From: Hymenobacter sp. UV11
GTDB taxonomy: Bacteria; Bacteroidota; Bacteroidia; Cytophagales; Hymenobacteraceae
Assembly (NCBI RefSeq): GCF_004684095.1
Contig: NZ_SRII01000008.1
Location: forward strand, 1 to 64,000
Direction: 5' to 3'
DNA: 64,000 bases
In this document: one piece after another, positions 32,654 to 41,036 of the stretch
How positions within the stretch are numbered: the first letter of the stretch is position 1
Layout: every line of letters begins with the position of its first letter
The notes under the pieces: model-generated
What the model was told of the DNA's origin: nothing
The model's database searches: none
The model's input: only the letters and a program-made list of their open reading frames with translations
Translations under genes and position numbers: made by a program

Positions 32654-32811
32654 CGAGGCACCTCACCCCCCTACCCCCTCTCCGAAAAAGAGGGGGAGCC
32701 GGATAACTTGTTTAAGAACGAAAGAGGGCTTTCAGCATTGCTGAAAGCCCTCTTTTGTGTAATCTCGCGCCGCCGTGGCTCCCCCTAGGGGGTAGGGGGG
32801 GGAGGTGCCTA
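32654..32811. repeat. inverted repeat related to 27341-27513, enclosing a terminator
   Basis: Left arm about 32654-32700 and right arm about 32777-32811 pair, sharing GGCACCTC and CTACCCCCT with the repeat at 27341-27513. The right arm has lost about 12 bases relative to the left. It ends on the stop codon of the phosphoglucomutase gene (32809-32811). Confidence 0.7.
32721..32756. terminator. bidirectional hairpin terminator
   Basis: Perfect 16-base arms AAAGAGGGCTTTCAGC and complement with a 3-base loop and a T run, nested within the larger inverted repeat, between convergent genes. Confidence 0.9.
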
Positions 32812-34545
32812 CTTCAGCTGCATCTCCTCAATAATGCTTTTAATCTTGTCCTGCGCTTTTTTGTGCGTTACCTCATAATCAGCAATAGAAGACAGCGGCT
32901 CCTTTACGCTGAAGTAGAACTTAATTTTGGGCTCGGTGCCGCTGGGGCGGGCGGAGATTTTGTCGCCCGCGGCGGTGATGAATTGCAGCACGTTAGAGCT
33001 TTCTACCCCGGTGCTTTCCTCCGTTTTGGCAGTGAGGTGGTGAATCTTGCCGGTCTGGTAGTCACGAATTTCAACTACGGGTGAGCCGGCCAGCGTTGCG
33101 GGCGGGTTCTTGCGCAACTCCACCATCATTTCCTGAATTTCCTCGGCGCCGCGCTGGCCCTTCTTGGTCAGTGAGATGAGGTCTTCCACGTAGAGGCCAT
33201 ACTCGGCGTACATCTGCTGCATTTCCTGATAAAGAGTGCGGCCCTGGCTTTTGGCCACGGCAGCCATCTCGGCCACGAGGGCGCAGGCCGATACAGCATC
33301 TTTATCGCGCACAAAGTCGCCGATGAGGAAGCCGTAGCTTTCCTCGCCGCCGCAGATGTAGTTCGCCTGGCCCGCCAGCTCGCGAATGAGGCCCGCAATG
33401 TATTTGAAGCCCGTGAGCGTGCGGTAATATTCCACGCCGTAGCGGTGCGCGATGTCCCCCAGAATTTCGCTCGTCACGATAGTGTACACGATGAAATCGT
33501 TGGGCTGGGCCTTGCCCGCGTGCTTGCGCGCCGACAGCAGGTAGTGCGTGAGCAGCGCGGCGGTCTGGTTGCCGTTGAGCAAAACCCATTCGCCGTGCTC
33601 GTTTTTCACGCCTACCCCCACGCGGTCAGCGTCGGGGTCGGTGGCCAGCACGAGGTCGGCATTTTGAGCCTTGGCCTGGTCGAGGGCCAGCTGCATGGCC
33701 GCTTTTTCCTCGGGGTTGGGAGACTGCACGGTGGGGAAGTTGCCGTCGGGCGTAGCCTGAGCTTCTACTACGCTCACGTTGGTGAAGCCAAAGGCGGCCA
33801 GCGCCGGCGGCACTAGCTTCACGCCCGAGCCGTGAATGGGCGTGTACACAATACCCAAATCGTGCTGCTGCTGAATAGCGGCCGCATTGATACTCAGCTT
33901 CTTGACTTCGGCCAGGTAGGCGTCGTCAATCTCCTGCCCGATAATATGAATGCGGCTGGGGTCGGCCGCGAATTTTACCTCGTCGGGGCTGGTGATTTTA
34001 TTCACCTCGATGATGATATTCTTATCATGCGGCGAAACTACCTGCGAGCCATCGTTCCAGTACACCTTGTAGCCGTTGTACTCCTTGGGGTTGTGCGAGG
34101 CCGTAATCACGCAGCCGCTCTGGCAGCCCAGGTGCCGGATGGCAAACGATAATTCGGGGGTAGGGCGCAGCGAATCAAAGAGATACGCCGTGATGCCATT
34201 GGCCGAGAAAATGCCCGCCACCGTTTCGGCAAAAAAGCGCGAGTTGTTGCGCGAGTCGTGCGCAATAGCCACCTTAATCTCCTGGTTTTGAAAGCTCTGG
34301 TGCAGGTAGTTGCACAGGCCCTGCGTAGCCATGCCCAGCGTGTAGCGGTTCATGCGGTTGGAGCCGGGGCCCATGATGCCGCGTAGCCCGCCGGTGCCAA
34401 ATTCCAGCGACCGGTAAAACGCGTCGTTGAGCTGGTCGTCCTGGTTGGTATCCACCAGGTGTTTGATAGCGGCTTGGGTTTCAGCGTCGTAGGCGGGGGT
34501 GAGCCAGGTGTTGATGCGCTGCTGAACGTCGGGAGAGAGGGGCAT
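32809..34545 (-). CDS. phosphoglucomutase/phosphomannomutase family (phospho-sugar mutase)
   Basis: 578 aa from the ATG at 34545 (MPLSPDVQQRINTW); upstream in-frame residues look untranslated. The phosphoserine loop is TASHNPKEYNGYKVYW, the metal loop DPDADR, the sugar loop GGEESYGF and the phosphate loop RPSGTEPKIKFYF. Interconverts hexose 1- and 6-phosphates (or mannose or pentose forms). The length and the long N-terminal segment fit the PGM2-like bacterial branch. Not in an operon with other sugar genes. Confidence 0.93.
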   Translation of the reverse strand: MPLSPDVQQRINTWLTPAYDAETQAAIKHLVDTNQDDQLNDAFYRSLEFGTGGLRGIMGPGSNRMNRYTLGMATQGLCNYLHQSFQNQEIKVAIAHDSRNNSRFFAETVAGIFSANGITAYLFDSLRPTPELSFAIRHLGCQSGCVITASHNPKEYNGYKVYWNDGSQVVSPHDKNIIIEVNKITSPDEVKFAADPSRIHIIGQEIDDAYLAEVKKLSINAAAIQQQHDLGIVYTPIHGSGVKLVPPALAAFGFTNVSVVEAQATPDGNFPTVQSPNPEEKAAMQLALDQAKAQNADLVLATDPDADRVGVGVKNEHGEWVLLNGNQTAALLTHYLLSARKHAGKAQPNDFIVYTIVTSEILGDIAHRYGVEYYRTLTGFKYIAGLIRELAGQANYICGGEESYGFLIGDFVRDKDAVSACALVAEMAAVAKSQGRTLYQEMQQMYAEYGLYVEDLISLTKKGQRGAEEIQEMMVELRKNPPATLAGSPVVEIRDYQTGKIHHLTAKTEESTGVESSNVLQFITAAGDKISARPSGTEPKIKFYFSVKEPLSSIADYEVTHKKAQDKIKSIIEEMQLK

Positions 34546-34649
34546 GGGGAAGGAATAGGGAAAGTGGTAAGGCCAGAAACGGTTGTAAAGGAAAGATGTT
34601 CGGGCCAAAAAGCCAACCACGCTGGTTGTCGCGCAGCTAATCTGCCTGC

Positions 34650-35894
34650 TCAGCGCACCACTATTTTCTGGGAAAAACTCCCGGCGACCGAGATGATTTT
34701 CACCACATACGTGCCCGTCGCCACCGCCGAAATATCAATGCTCTGCGCTAATTGGCTAGCAAGCAGTGTAGTAGTGAGAATAGTGCGCCCCTGCAAGTCT
34801 TGTAAGACCAGGTTGGCCGGGCCGCCTACCCCCGCCAGCCGCTCCAGGCGCAGGGTATGGTGCGCCGGGTTGGGCACCACCGTAAAGGTGGCCGCGGCCT
34901 GGGGTGCCGTAGTAGCCAGCACGGTAGGCGCCAGCCACGAGCTGAGGCTGAGCGCATAAAGCTGCGGCGGCACCGTCATGAGAAAGTTGGCGAGGCGCTC
35001 GTTGGAAATAAAAACGCGGCTGCGGCCCACAAAGGTGAGCCCCTCGGCCTGGCCAATCTGCAAGGCATTGGGCAGCTCGATGCGCCGCTTGTTGGCTAGC
35101 AAATACTGCGTACCTGTGAAGCCCGACAGCAGCCAGACAAACGTGCTGCCATCGTTGGCATTGTAGCCCAGCAGGGCTGCCGATGTGCCCGCAGCATTTA
35201 TATCAGCTGCTGTTACCAGCCCATTCACCCCGAAAGTTGCCTTGAGATGCGCCACGTAGGTGCCTGGCGTGGCCGGCACCGTATAGTAGCGCGTTTGCAA
35301 ATCGACCCAGTCTTTGGTAAATAGATGCAGCGAGTCGTTGGCAAAAAAGAAGGCTTCACAATCGAAATTGTGGCGGTTGTTGCGGGGCGTAAAATCGGTT
35401 TGGTCGGGGTAGCTGAAGGCAATGGCCTCGGCCGGGACGGTCGTGGCTGTGGGGCCAAGCGCCGATTTTGCCACGCGCAGCACCCGCAGGTCGCGGCGGT
35501 CGCCCAAGTTGTTGCCTACATCGCCCACGAACAGGTATTGCGGACTGGCCGCGATATCCTCCCAGTCTACGTTGTCAAAATTGCTGATGCGCACCTGCTG
35601 CACCACGTGCCCGTCGATAGAGTCAACCCGAAACAGTATGGGGGCATTGCCACTGTCGTTGAAAGTCCACAGGCTGCCGCCTGTATACTGGAGCCCCGAG
35701 CTTTCGACTACGTCATCGGTTAGCCGGGTCTTAACCGCCAGCGCCGTGCGGGTGAGTGGGTACTGGCACGAGCCATCGTTGCCCACGGCCGCCGGGTTGT
35801 AGTTGGTCGCGGATGGGTCGGGGCAATTCTGGGCCTGGGCCGTCCAGCCGGCTGCCATCCCCAGCAGCAAAGCAAGTGTAAATTTTGCTACCAT
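34650..35894 (-). CDS. T9SS-exported protein with beta-propeller-like body
   Basis: 414 aa. Signal peptide LALLLGMAAGWTAQAQ; then a short acidic Cys-flanked loop CPDPSATNYNPAAVGNDGSC, a recurrent module in Bacteroidota secreted proteins, probably calcium-binding. The body (about 60-310) has repeated beta-rich units (SSGLQYTGGSLWTFNDSGN, NFDNVDWEDIAASPQYLFVG) resembling esterase-like or SdiA-regulated propellers. The C-terminal Por tail (FTVVPNPAHHTLRLERL ... ATGTYVVKI) directs export. Substrate unknown. Confidence 0.85.
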   Translation of the reverse strand: MVAKFTLALLLGMAAGWTAQAQNCPDPSATNYNPAAVGNDGSCQYPLTRTALAVKTRLTDDVVESSGLQYTGGSLWTFNDSGNAPILFRVDSIDGHVVQQVRISNFDNVDWEDIAASPQYLFVGDVGNNLGDRRDLRVLRVAKSALGPTATTVPAEAIAFSYPDQTDFTPRNNRHNFDCEAFFFANDSLHLFTKDWVDLQTRYYTVPATPGTYVAHLKATFGVNGLVTAADINAAGTSAALLGYNANDGSTFVWLLSGFTGTQYLLANKRRIELPNALQIGQAEGLTFVGRSRVFISNERLANFLMTVPPQLYALSLSSWLAPTVLATTAPQAAATFTVVPNPAHHTLRLERLAGVGGPANLVLQDLQGRTILTTTLLASQLAQSIDISAVATGTYVVKIISVAGSFSQKIVVR

Positions 35895-35912
35895 CGCGGG
35901 TTAGGTTGAGCA

Positions 35913-35920
35913 CAAAAGTA
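35913..35920 (-). promoter_or_regulatory. -7 element TACTTTTG for the second T9SS cargo gene
   Basis: Exact TAnnTTTG on the minus strand, 18 bases upstream of the start at 35894. No -33 TTG at the usual distance. Confidence 0.45.
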
Positions 35921-36005
35921 ACTGCTTCACTAAGTTGGCTAAGCATATGCACTAAAGCAAGTTACCTGGTGTGGGCAGGTTGGCCCGCGCCGTGGCGAGC
36001 AAGGG

Positions 36006-36497
36006 CTACTTCGTAGCGGGCGCGTCTTCGCGCAGCGCCACGCCGTAGCGCGTAGCAAAGTTTTCGAGCAGCGCGCGCAGCACCGCCAGGCGGCGGGTGC
36101 CTTTCACCTCGCGCATGTTCAGCACGTGAATGTCGCCGTCCTTGAGGCGCACCCGCAGCTGGCGGGGTAGCAGCTCTAGCATGCTCATGTTTTCGGCCGC
36201 AAATACCTGCTTGGCCCGAAACAGGCCCGCCTTATGGACCAGGTAGCCGGGCGCGAACTCGAAGTAGCTCTGCGTGCCAAACACTGGCGCGTTATGCACT
36301 AGAATAAACCCCAGGTAGATGACGCAAAGCGCTAAAAAAACGTAGCTCAGCCAATAAAAATCCTGGTCGGCTGGCGAGTTGCGCAGCATGAGCACGGCAT
36401 AGGCAATGGCAAACAAAGCCAGCGATACCTGCACCCCAAACGAGAGGCGGGAGGAGTTGGCAGGGCGTAGGCGAATTCGGGTGGTACCAGTGGGCAT
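36006..36497 (-). CDS. membrane protein with two TM helices, unknown function
   Basis: 163 aa. Two hydrophobic helices at about 22-40 (VQVSLALFAIAYAVLML) and 49-67 (LSYVFLALCVIYLGFILV), followed by a soluble beta-rich part (about 75-150) with KAGLFRAKQVFAAENMSMLE and RVRLKDGDIHVLNMREV, which looks like a small PH-type domain. The start is 4 bases downstream of a perfect -7 element, so the mRNA may be nearly leaderless. Confidence 0.6.
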   Translation of the reverse strand: MPTGTTRIRLRPANSSRLSFGVQVSLALFAIAYAVLMLRNSPADQDFYWLSYVFLALCVIYLGFILVHNAPVFGTQSYFEFAPGYLVHKAGLFRAKQVFAAENMSMLELLPRQLRVRLKDGDIHVLNMREVKGTRRLAVLRALLENFATRYGVALREDAPATK

Positions 36498-36501
36498 GGG
36501 G

Positions 36502-36509
36502 CAAAAATA
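36502..36509 (-). promoter_or_regulatory. -7 element TATTTTTG directly before a start codon
   Basis: Exact TAnnTTTG on the minus strand, separated by CCCC from the ATG at 36497. Transcription would start at or near the ATG. Confidence 0.45.
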
Positions 36510-36512
36510 GCT

Positions 36513-36596
36513 ACTAAAGACGAGTGACTAATGACTAATTAGCTAACGCTTTAGTAAGCAATTAGTTAATTAGTCATTAGTCACTCGTCTTTAGTC
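36513..36596. repeat. heptamer inverted-repeat array
   Basis: Twelve 7-base units (ACTAAAG, ACGAGTG, ACTAATG, ACTAATT ... ATTAGTC, ACTCGTC, TTTAGTC). Arms 36513-36546 and 36562-36595 match 33 of 34 bases. It fills the gap between the two-TM protein gene and the osmC-family stop. Confidence 0.85.
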
Positions 36597-36602
36597 ACTA
36601 AG

Positions 36603-37034
36603 CTACGCCAGCTTGGCATCCAGCGTCATTTCGGGCACCGCCTTTAGCAGCTGCGACACGGGGCAGTTTTCCTTGGCAAACGCGGCGTGCTTCTGGAAGT
36701 CCTCGGGCGTAATGTTGCCGCCGGTCACTTTACCCTCGGTGCTCACGTGGATTTTGGTGATTTTGGGCGGGTCCTGCGTGGGGTCCAGCGTCACGGTCGA
36801 GGTCGTGGTGATGGTTTCTACCGTGTGGCCGTGCTTGGTGAGCACGTTAGTGAGGAACATGGTGTAGCAGCCGGCGTGCGCGCCGCCAATCAGCTCCTCG
36901 GGGTTGGTACCCTTCTGGCCTTCAAAGCGCGAGCCTACCGAGTAAGGAGCCTCTACCACGCCGCTCTTGGTGCTGATGGTGCCGTGACCTTTCATGTCGC
37001 CGTTCCACACGGCCTTACCAAATTGGTTTATCAT
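36603..37034 (-). CDS. OsmC/Ohr-family peroxiredoxin
   Basis: 143 aa from the ATG at 37034 (MINQFGKAVW); upstream in-frame sequence is not protein-like. The two redox cysteines are Cys56 (GAHAGCYTMFL) and Cys124 (KENCPVSQLL), with the family Glu-Glu in NPEELIGG. Reduces organic hydroperoxides; this subgroup is osmotically inducible protein C rather than Ohr by its KGTNPEEL region. A perfect 22-base palindrome lies 31 bases upstream. Confidence 0.9.
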   Translation of the reverse strand: MINQFGKAVWNGDMKGHGTISTKSGVVEAPYSVGSRFEGQKGTNPEELIGGAHAGCYTMFLTNVLTKHGHTVETITTTSTVTLDPTQDPPKITKIHVSTEGKVTGGNITPEDFQKHAAFAKENCPVSQLLKAVPEMTLDAKLA

Positions 37035-37064
37035 ATTTATTCTGAAAATAAAGGGAGAAGACTC

Positions 37065-37086
37065 CTGCCGGCAACGTTGCCGGCAG
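37065..37086. promoter_or_regulatory. 22-base perfect palindrome upstream of the OsmC gene
   Basis: CTGCCGGCAAC followed by its exact complement. Lies in the 250-base divergent gap between the OsmC and GH3 genes. Could be an operator or a tight hairpin in the osmC leader. Confidence 0.45.
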
Positions 37087-37284
37087 CTTATACATACGGC
37101 GAACCAAGTAGCTAATGTTTTGTTGAATGTTTTATCATAAAAAATTAAACAAAATATTTGCCCGGCCATGGGCGCCCGCCGCGCCGGTAGAGCCGCCGCC
37201 CGCTGCCCGAGCAGTAGCGGACTTGGGCTGCCCAGCCGGGGGTAGGGCCGCGCATAAGGAAAGCGGCCTTCTATCTTCGCCGGC

Positions 37285-38778
37285 ATGGGAATAAAAGCCG
37301 CCTTGAGCCGCCCGCTGGCCGCCTACACCGTGCACCGCTACCAGCAGTGGCAGCGCCGGCCCGCCGCCACCCAGCAGCGCCTGTTGCATGAGCTAGTGCG
37401 CACGGCGGCCACCACGGCCTTCGGTCGCGCCCACGAGCTTGGCGCCATCCAAACACCCGCCAACTTTGCGGCCCGCGTGCCCATCCGCGACTACGAGGCC
37501 CTGAAGCCCTATTTCGACCGCGTGAAGGCTGGCGAGCCCAATATCCTGTGGCCCGGCCGGCCGCTGTACCTGGCCAAAACCAGCGGCACCACCAGTGGCG
37601 CCAAGTACATCCCCATCACCAAGGCCAGCATCTCGAACCACATCAACGGCGCCAAAGACGCGCTGCTGCACTACGTGGCCGCCACCGGCCGGGCGCGCTT
37701 CCTTGATGGCAAGCTGATTTTCCTGTCGGGTTCGCCCGAGCTGGAGGGGGTAGGGGGCATTCCCACGGGACGCCTCTCGGGCATCGTGAATCACCATGTG
37801 CCCGCGTATTTGCGCCGCAACCAACTGCCCAGCTACGCCACCAACTGTATCGAAGACTGGGAAACCAAGCTCGACGCCATCGTGACCGAAACGCTGGGCC
37901 AGAAGCTGACGCTCATCTCCGGCATTCCGCCCTGGGTGCAGATGTATTTCGACCGCCTCACGGCCCGCACCGGCCGGCCGGTGGGCGATATTTTTCCGCA
38001 GTTCAACCTTTTTGTATCGGGCGGCGTGAGCATGGAACCCTACCGCGCCCGCCTGCTCGAAAGCATCGGCCGGCCCGTGGACAGCATCGAGCTATTCCCG
38101 GCCTCCGAGGGCTTCCTGGCCTTTCAGGACCAGCCCTGCAACCCCGGCCTGCTATTGCGCCTCGATAGCGGTATTTTCTTCGAATTTGTGCCCGCTGAGC
38201 GCTTTTTTGAAGACAACCCGCCCCGCCTCACTATCGCCGACGTGGAGCTGGATAAGCAGTACGCCCTCGTCCTCACCTCCAATGCCGGCCTCTGGGCCTA
38301 CTCGCTCGGCGACACCGTGCGCTTCGTGGACCTGCACCCGCACCGCGTAGTCGTCACGGGCCGCATCAAGCATTTTCTGTCCGCGTTTGGTGAGCACGTC
38401 ATTGGCGAAGAAGTGGAGGCCGCCCTGCGCGAGGCCGTGCGCCAGCACCCCGAAACGGAGGTTACCGAGTTCACCGTGGCCCCGCTCGTGAGCGAGGACA
38501 AAACCCAGCTCTCGCGCCACGAATGGCTGGTCGAGTTCGCCTACCCCCCCCATGATGCTCCAGCCTTCGCCGCCGCCCTCGACACGGCCCTGCGCCAGCG
38601 CAATACCTATTACGACGACCTGCGCCAGGGCAATATCCTGGTGCCGCTGCTGCTCACGCCGCTACCGGCCGGCGCCTTCCAGCGCTATATGAAAAGCGTG
38701 GGCAAGCTCGGCGGCCAGAACAAGGTGCCAAGGTTGGGCAATGATAGGGGGGTAGCGGAGGGGTTACTTGGGTGTTAA
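37285..38778 (+). CDS. GH3 family acyl-adenylating protein
   Basis: 497 aa of the GH3 auxin-responsive promoter family, acyl-acid adenylate-forming enzymes best known from plants, where they join amino acids to jasmonate or auxin. The ATP-binding loop is KTSGTTSGAKYIPIT; a second adenylation motif region is SEGFLAFQD, followed by YALVLTSNAGLWAYSLGDTVRF and the C-terminal hinge TGRIKHFLSAFGEHVIGEEVE. Bacterial members are uncharacterised as far as I know. No biosynthetic partners are adjacent. A TATCTTCG (one mismatch to the -7 element) lies 5 bases before the ATG, suggesting a leaderless mRNA. Confidence 0.9.
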   Translation: MGIKAALSRPLAAYTVHRYQQWQRRPAATQQRLLHELVRTAATTAFGRAHELGAIQTPANFAARVPIRDYEALKPYFDRVKAGEPNILWPGRPLYLAKTSGTTSGAKYIPITKASISNHINGAKDALLHYVAATGRARFLDGKLIFLSGSPELEGVGGIPTGRLSGIVNHHVPAYLRRNQLPSYATNCIEDWETKLDAIVTETLGQKLTLISGIPPWVQMYFDRLTARTGRPVGDIFPQFNLFVSGGVSMEPYRARLLESIGRPVDSIELFPASEGFLAFQDQPCNPGLLLRLDSGIFFEFVPAERFFEDNPPRLTIADVELDKQYALVLTSNAGLWAYSLGDTVRFVDLHPHRVVVTGRIKHFLSAFGEHVIGEEVEAALREAVRQHPETEVTEFTVAPLVSEDKTQLSRHEWLVEFAYPPHDAPAFAAALDTALRQRNTYYDDLRQGNILVPLLLTPLPAGAFQRYMKSVGKLGGQNKVPRLGNDRGVAEGLLGC

Positions 38779-38789
38779 TATAAAAATTT

Positions 38790-38887
38790 CGCGCAGTGTT
38801 TCGGGGTGTTAAATCGCAGTGTTTCGCAGTGCCATTCTAATAAAACACTGCGAAACCCTGCGGTTCAACACCCCAAAACACTGCGCG
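38790..38887. repeat. inverted repeat with 42-base arms
   Basis: Arms 38790-38831 and 38846-38887 match at 38 of 42 positions (units such as GCAGTGTTTCG repeated within each arm). Located between convergent GH3 and SMP-30-like genes, so it may end transcription on both sides. Confidence 0.85.
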
Positions 38888-38908
38888 AATTCTAACGCAG
38901 AAGACGGC

Positions 38909-39913
38909 TTAAAATACCGCCTTCGTGATGGCGAACCGCGGCGAGGTGGCGGTGTACGGGTACAGCACGAAGGCCTCAGTCGAGTTGCGGCGAGTGATGG
39001 TGGTGGCGCTCACGGCGCCCGTGGCGAAGCTGCCGGTGGGGCGGGTGGTGGCCCAAGCATCGCTGCTGGTCATGCGGAACACCGTGTTTTGGCTGCCCGC
39101 CACCACGAGGAGGGTCGTGTTGTCGAGCAGTAGCATGCCGTCGGCGCCTACCAGGCTCTGGGTGCTGGTCACGGTCGTGAAGCCGGTGGGGTTGGCAACC
39201 GGTACTTTGAACAGCGTCCCATCGTTGGTTTTGGCTACCAGCAGATAGCCATTGGGGTGAAACACAATGCCATTGAGGCCAAAGCCGGAGCCCCCGCTCA
39301 GCTGCGCGTTTTCCAGAAAAACCGTGGCCACGCCCTGCGCATCCACCTTATAAATAATGGGCGACAGGCTATCGGTGATGTAGGCATTTCCCTGCGCATC
39401 GACGGCGATATCGTTGGCAAAGTGCGGCAGGGTAGGCCGCAACGCACCCAAATCGACGTAGCTGAGCAGCGCGCCGCTGCTGGGATTGAAGATGGCGAGC
39501 GCCGCTAGCTTGCGCAACGTAGCGGCCGAGGTGCGGGTGGTGTTGACCCCGATATCCGACACGGCGGCCAGCAGGCGCTGGCGGGGAACATCCAGGTTCA
39601 GGCCGATGGTCGAAACCAACCGGGCATCGTCGGCCAACTGGGTATAGGTGCTGTCGTCGCGCACGGTGCCGATGCGCCCCTGGGTGCGCGAGCTCACAAG
39701 GAAGCGTTTGTTGGTTTCGTCGTACTGAATGCCCTCGGGTGAGAGCGCCCGCTGCGGCACCGTGATTTTGGCGGGCGAGGCAGCCGGGGCGGAATCTTCG
39801 TCTTTGGAGCAGCTTGGCAGCAAGCCCAGCAAACCCGTTGTCAGGGCCAGCAGACCTACCACGCGGGGTAATGCATTTGACCCGGTGCGGGCCGAGAAAG
39901 GAATAGAAAACAT
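38909..39913 (-). CDS. SMP-30/gluconolactonase-like lipoprotein
   Basis: 334 aa from the ATG at 39913. A lipobox LLPSC near residue 35 with an SKDED tail marks it as a lipoprotein, with outer-membrane or surface location likely. The body is a beta-propeller of NHL/SMP-30 type: LSPEGIQYDETNKRFLVSS, HFANDIAVDAQGNAYITDS, GLNGIVFHPNGYLLVAKT, GADGMLLLDNTTLLVVAG. Substrate unknown. Longer in-frame start at 40126 would overlap the divergent zinc-ribbon gene and is rejected. Confidence 0.82.
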   Translation of the reverse strand: MFSIPFSARTGSNALPRVVGLLALTTGLLGLLPSCSKDEDSAPAASPAKITVPQRALSPEGIQYDETNKRFLVSSRTQGRIGTVRDDSTYTQLADDARLVSTIGLNLDVPRQRLLAAVSDIGVNTTRTSAATLRKLAALAIFNPSSGALLSYVDLGALRPTLPHFANDIAVDAQGNAYITDSLSPIIYKVDAQGVATVFLENAQLSGGSGFGLNGIVFHPNGYLLVAKTNDGTLFKVPVANPTGFTTVTSTQSLVGADGMLLLDNTTLLVVAGSQNTVFRMTSSDAWATTRPTGSFATGAVSATTITRRNSTEAFVLYPYTATSPRFAITKAVF

Positions 39914-40102
39914 AAGATGTTGGTTTGATGAACAAAAGGTGAAGAGGCTACCTGTACGAATAGCAGCCTGAAAAGCTGCCGGCAAAGCCCAGCTTATGCA
40001 TAAAAAAGCGCAAGCGCTGCCACATGAATCACTATGACGCGCTAGCCAAGCTGTAATGCCCGCCGGCCCGGCGCGATATAGCCACTGAGTGCCGCCGCGC
40101 CC

Positions 40103-40110
40103 TACATTTG
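40103..40110 (+). promoter_or_regulatory. -7 element TACATTTG for the zinc-ribbon gene
   Basis: Exact TAnnTTTG 27 bases before the ATG at 40138; no -33 TTG seen. Confidence 0.45.
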
Positions 40111-40137
40111 CTGCGCTACCTTCCAAAGCCCTTCGCC

Positions 40138-40785
40138 ATGAGCCAGATGATTCAGTTCGTTGCCAACTACGACGACCTCTCCACCGACAAAGGCTTCCAG
40201 TTTAAGTTTCACTGCGACCGCTGCCGCAACGGGTTTATGTCGCGGTTTCAGCCCAACGCCATCGGCATTGCGGGCAGCTTGCTCAGTGCAGCCAGTAATT
40301 TTTTTGGTGGCCTGGGCGGGGTGCAGAGCGCAGCGTACCAGATTCAGCAGGCCGTAGGCGGCACCGCCCACGACAAAGCCCTCGAAACGGCCGTGGCCGA
40401 AGGCAAGCAAAATTTCAAGCAGTGCACCCGCTGCGGCCACTGGGTATGCCCCGATGTGTGCTGGAACCACAGCGCCGGCCTCTGCGAAGACTGTGCCCCC
40501 GACGAGCAGGAGGAGTTGCGCGCCCAGCAGTCGCAGGCCGCCCGCGAGCAGATTCGCACCAAAACCCGCGCCCACGACTACACCAAGGACCTGGACTTTT
40601 TTGGCCGGGGCACCCTGGCGCAGTGTCCCAACTGCCAGGCCCGGCTGGCCGCCGACCAGAAGTTTTGCCCCGGCTGCGGCACCGCCAACCCCGCCGCCCA
40701 GGCGCAGGAGCGCCACTGCACCGGCTGCGGCGCCAAGCTGCAACCCGGCCAGAAATTCTGCGGTGAGTGCGGCGCCAAGGGCTAG
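40138..40785 (+). CDS. protein with multiple zinc ribbons
   Basis: 215 aa from the ATG at 40138. Cysteine pairs suggest four metal sites: CDRC (about residue 25), CTRCGHWVCPDVC...C..C (about 98-122), CPNC...CPGC (about 163-185) and CTGC...CGEC (about 192-212), the last two being double-zinc-ribbon type. Between the first and second lies a Gly/Ala-rich stretch (IAGSLLSAASNFFGGLGG) that may insert in or contact a membrane. Might bind nucleic acid or protein; no partner genes. Function unknown. Confidence 0.7.
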   Translation: MSQMIQFVANYDDLSTDKGFQFKFHCDRCRNGFMSRFQPNAIGIAGSLLSAASNFFGGLGGVQSAAYQIQQAVGGTAHDKALETAVAEGKQNFKQCTRCGHWVCPDVCWNHSAGLCEDCAPDEQEELRAQQSQAAREQIRTKTRAHDYTKDLDFFGRGTLAQCPNCQARLAADQKFCPGCGTANPAAQAQERHCTGCGAKLQPGQKFCGECGAKG

Positions 40786-41036
40786 GGGAGCATCGGGGAA
40801 ACGCTGAAAATAGCTTGCATAGCTATCCGGCGTTTGCTTGGCGCAGTATCTTGCGCATTGTTTTGAGCCACTCGGGTGGAGCAAGCATGCTGCCGCAGTG
40901 GATTTCTGCCAGCTACTTCATGCTGCTTTGCGCCAAGGATTACAATGCTTAGCTATTGTACTACTTATCGCTTTGTGCCAGATAATTTTTGTGGCAATTC
41001 CTCGCGCGGCGAGCAGGCCATTCGTATTGCCAGGGA
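40786..41036. other. 251-base gap, nothing recognised
   Basis: Between the zinc-ribbon and VanZ-like genes. Contains short open stretches without family similarity and no hairpin. May hold the VanZ-like promoter. Confidence 0.4.

Noticed and set aside
37035..37286. 84-residue N-terminal extension of the OsmC protein
   Set aside because: The extension covers the palindrome and AT-rich promoter region and is not protein-like; OsmC proteins have about 140 residues.
40767..40952. 61-codon frame between the zinc-ribbon and VanZ-like genes
   Set aside because: No family likeness, starts inside the preceding gene, and its sequence lacks the coding bias of the neighbours.
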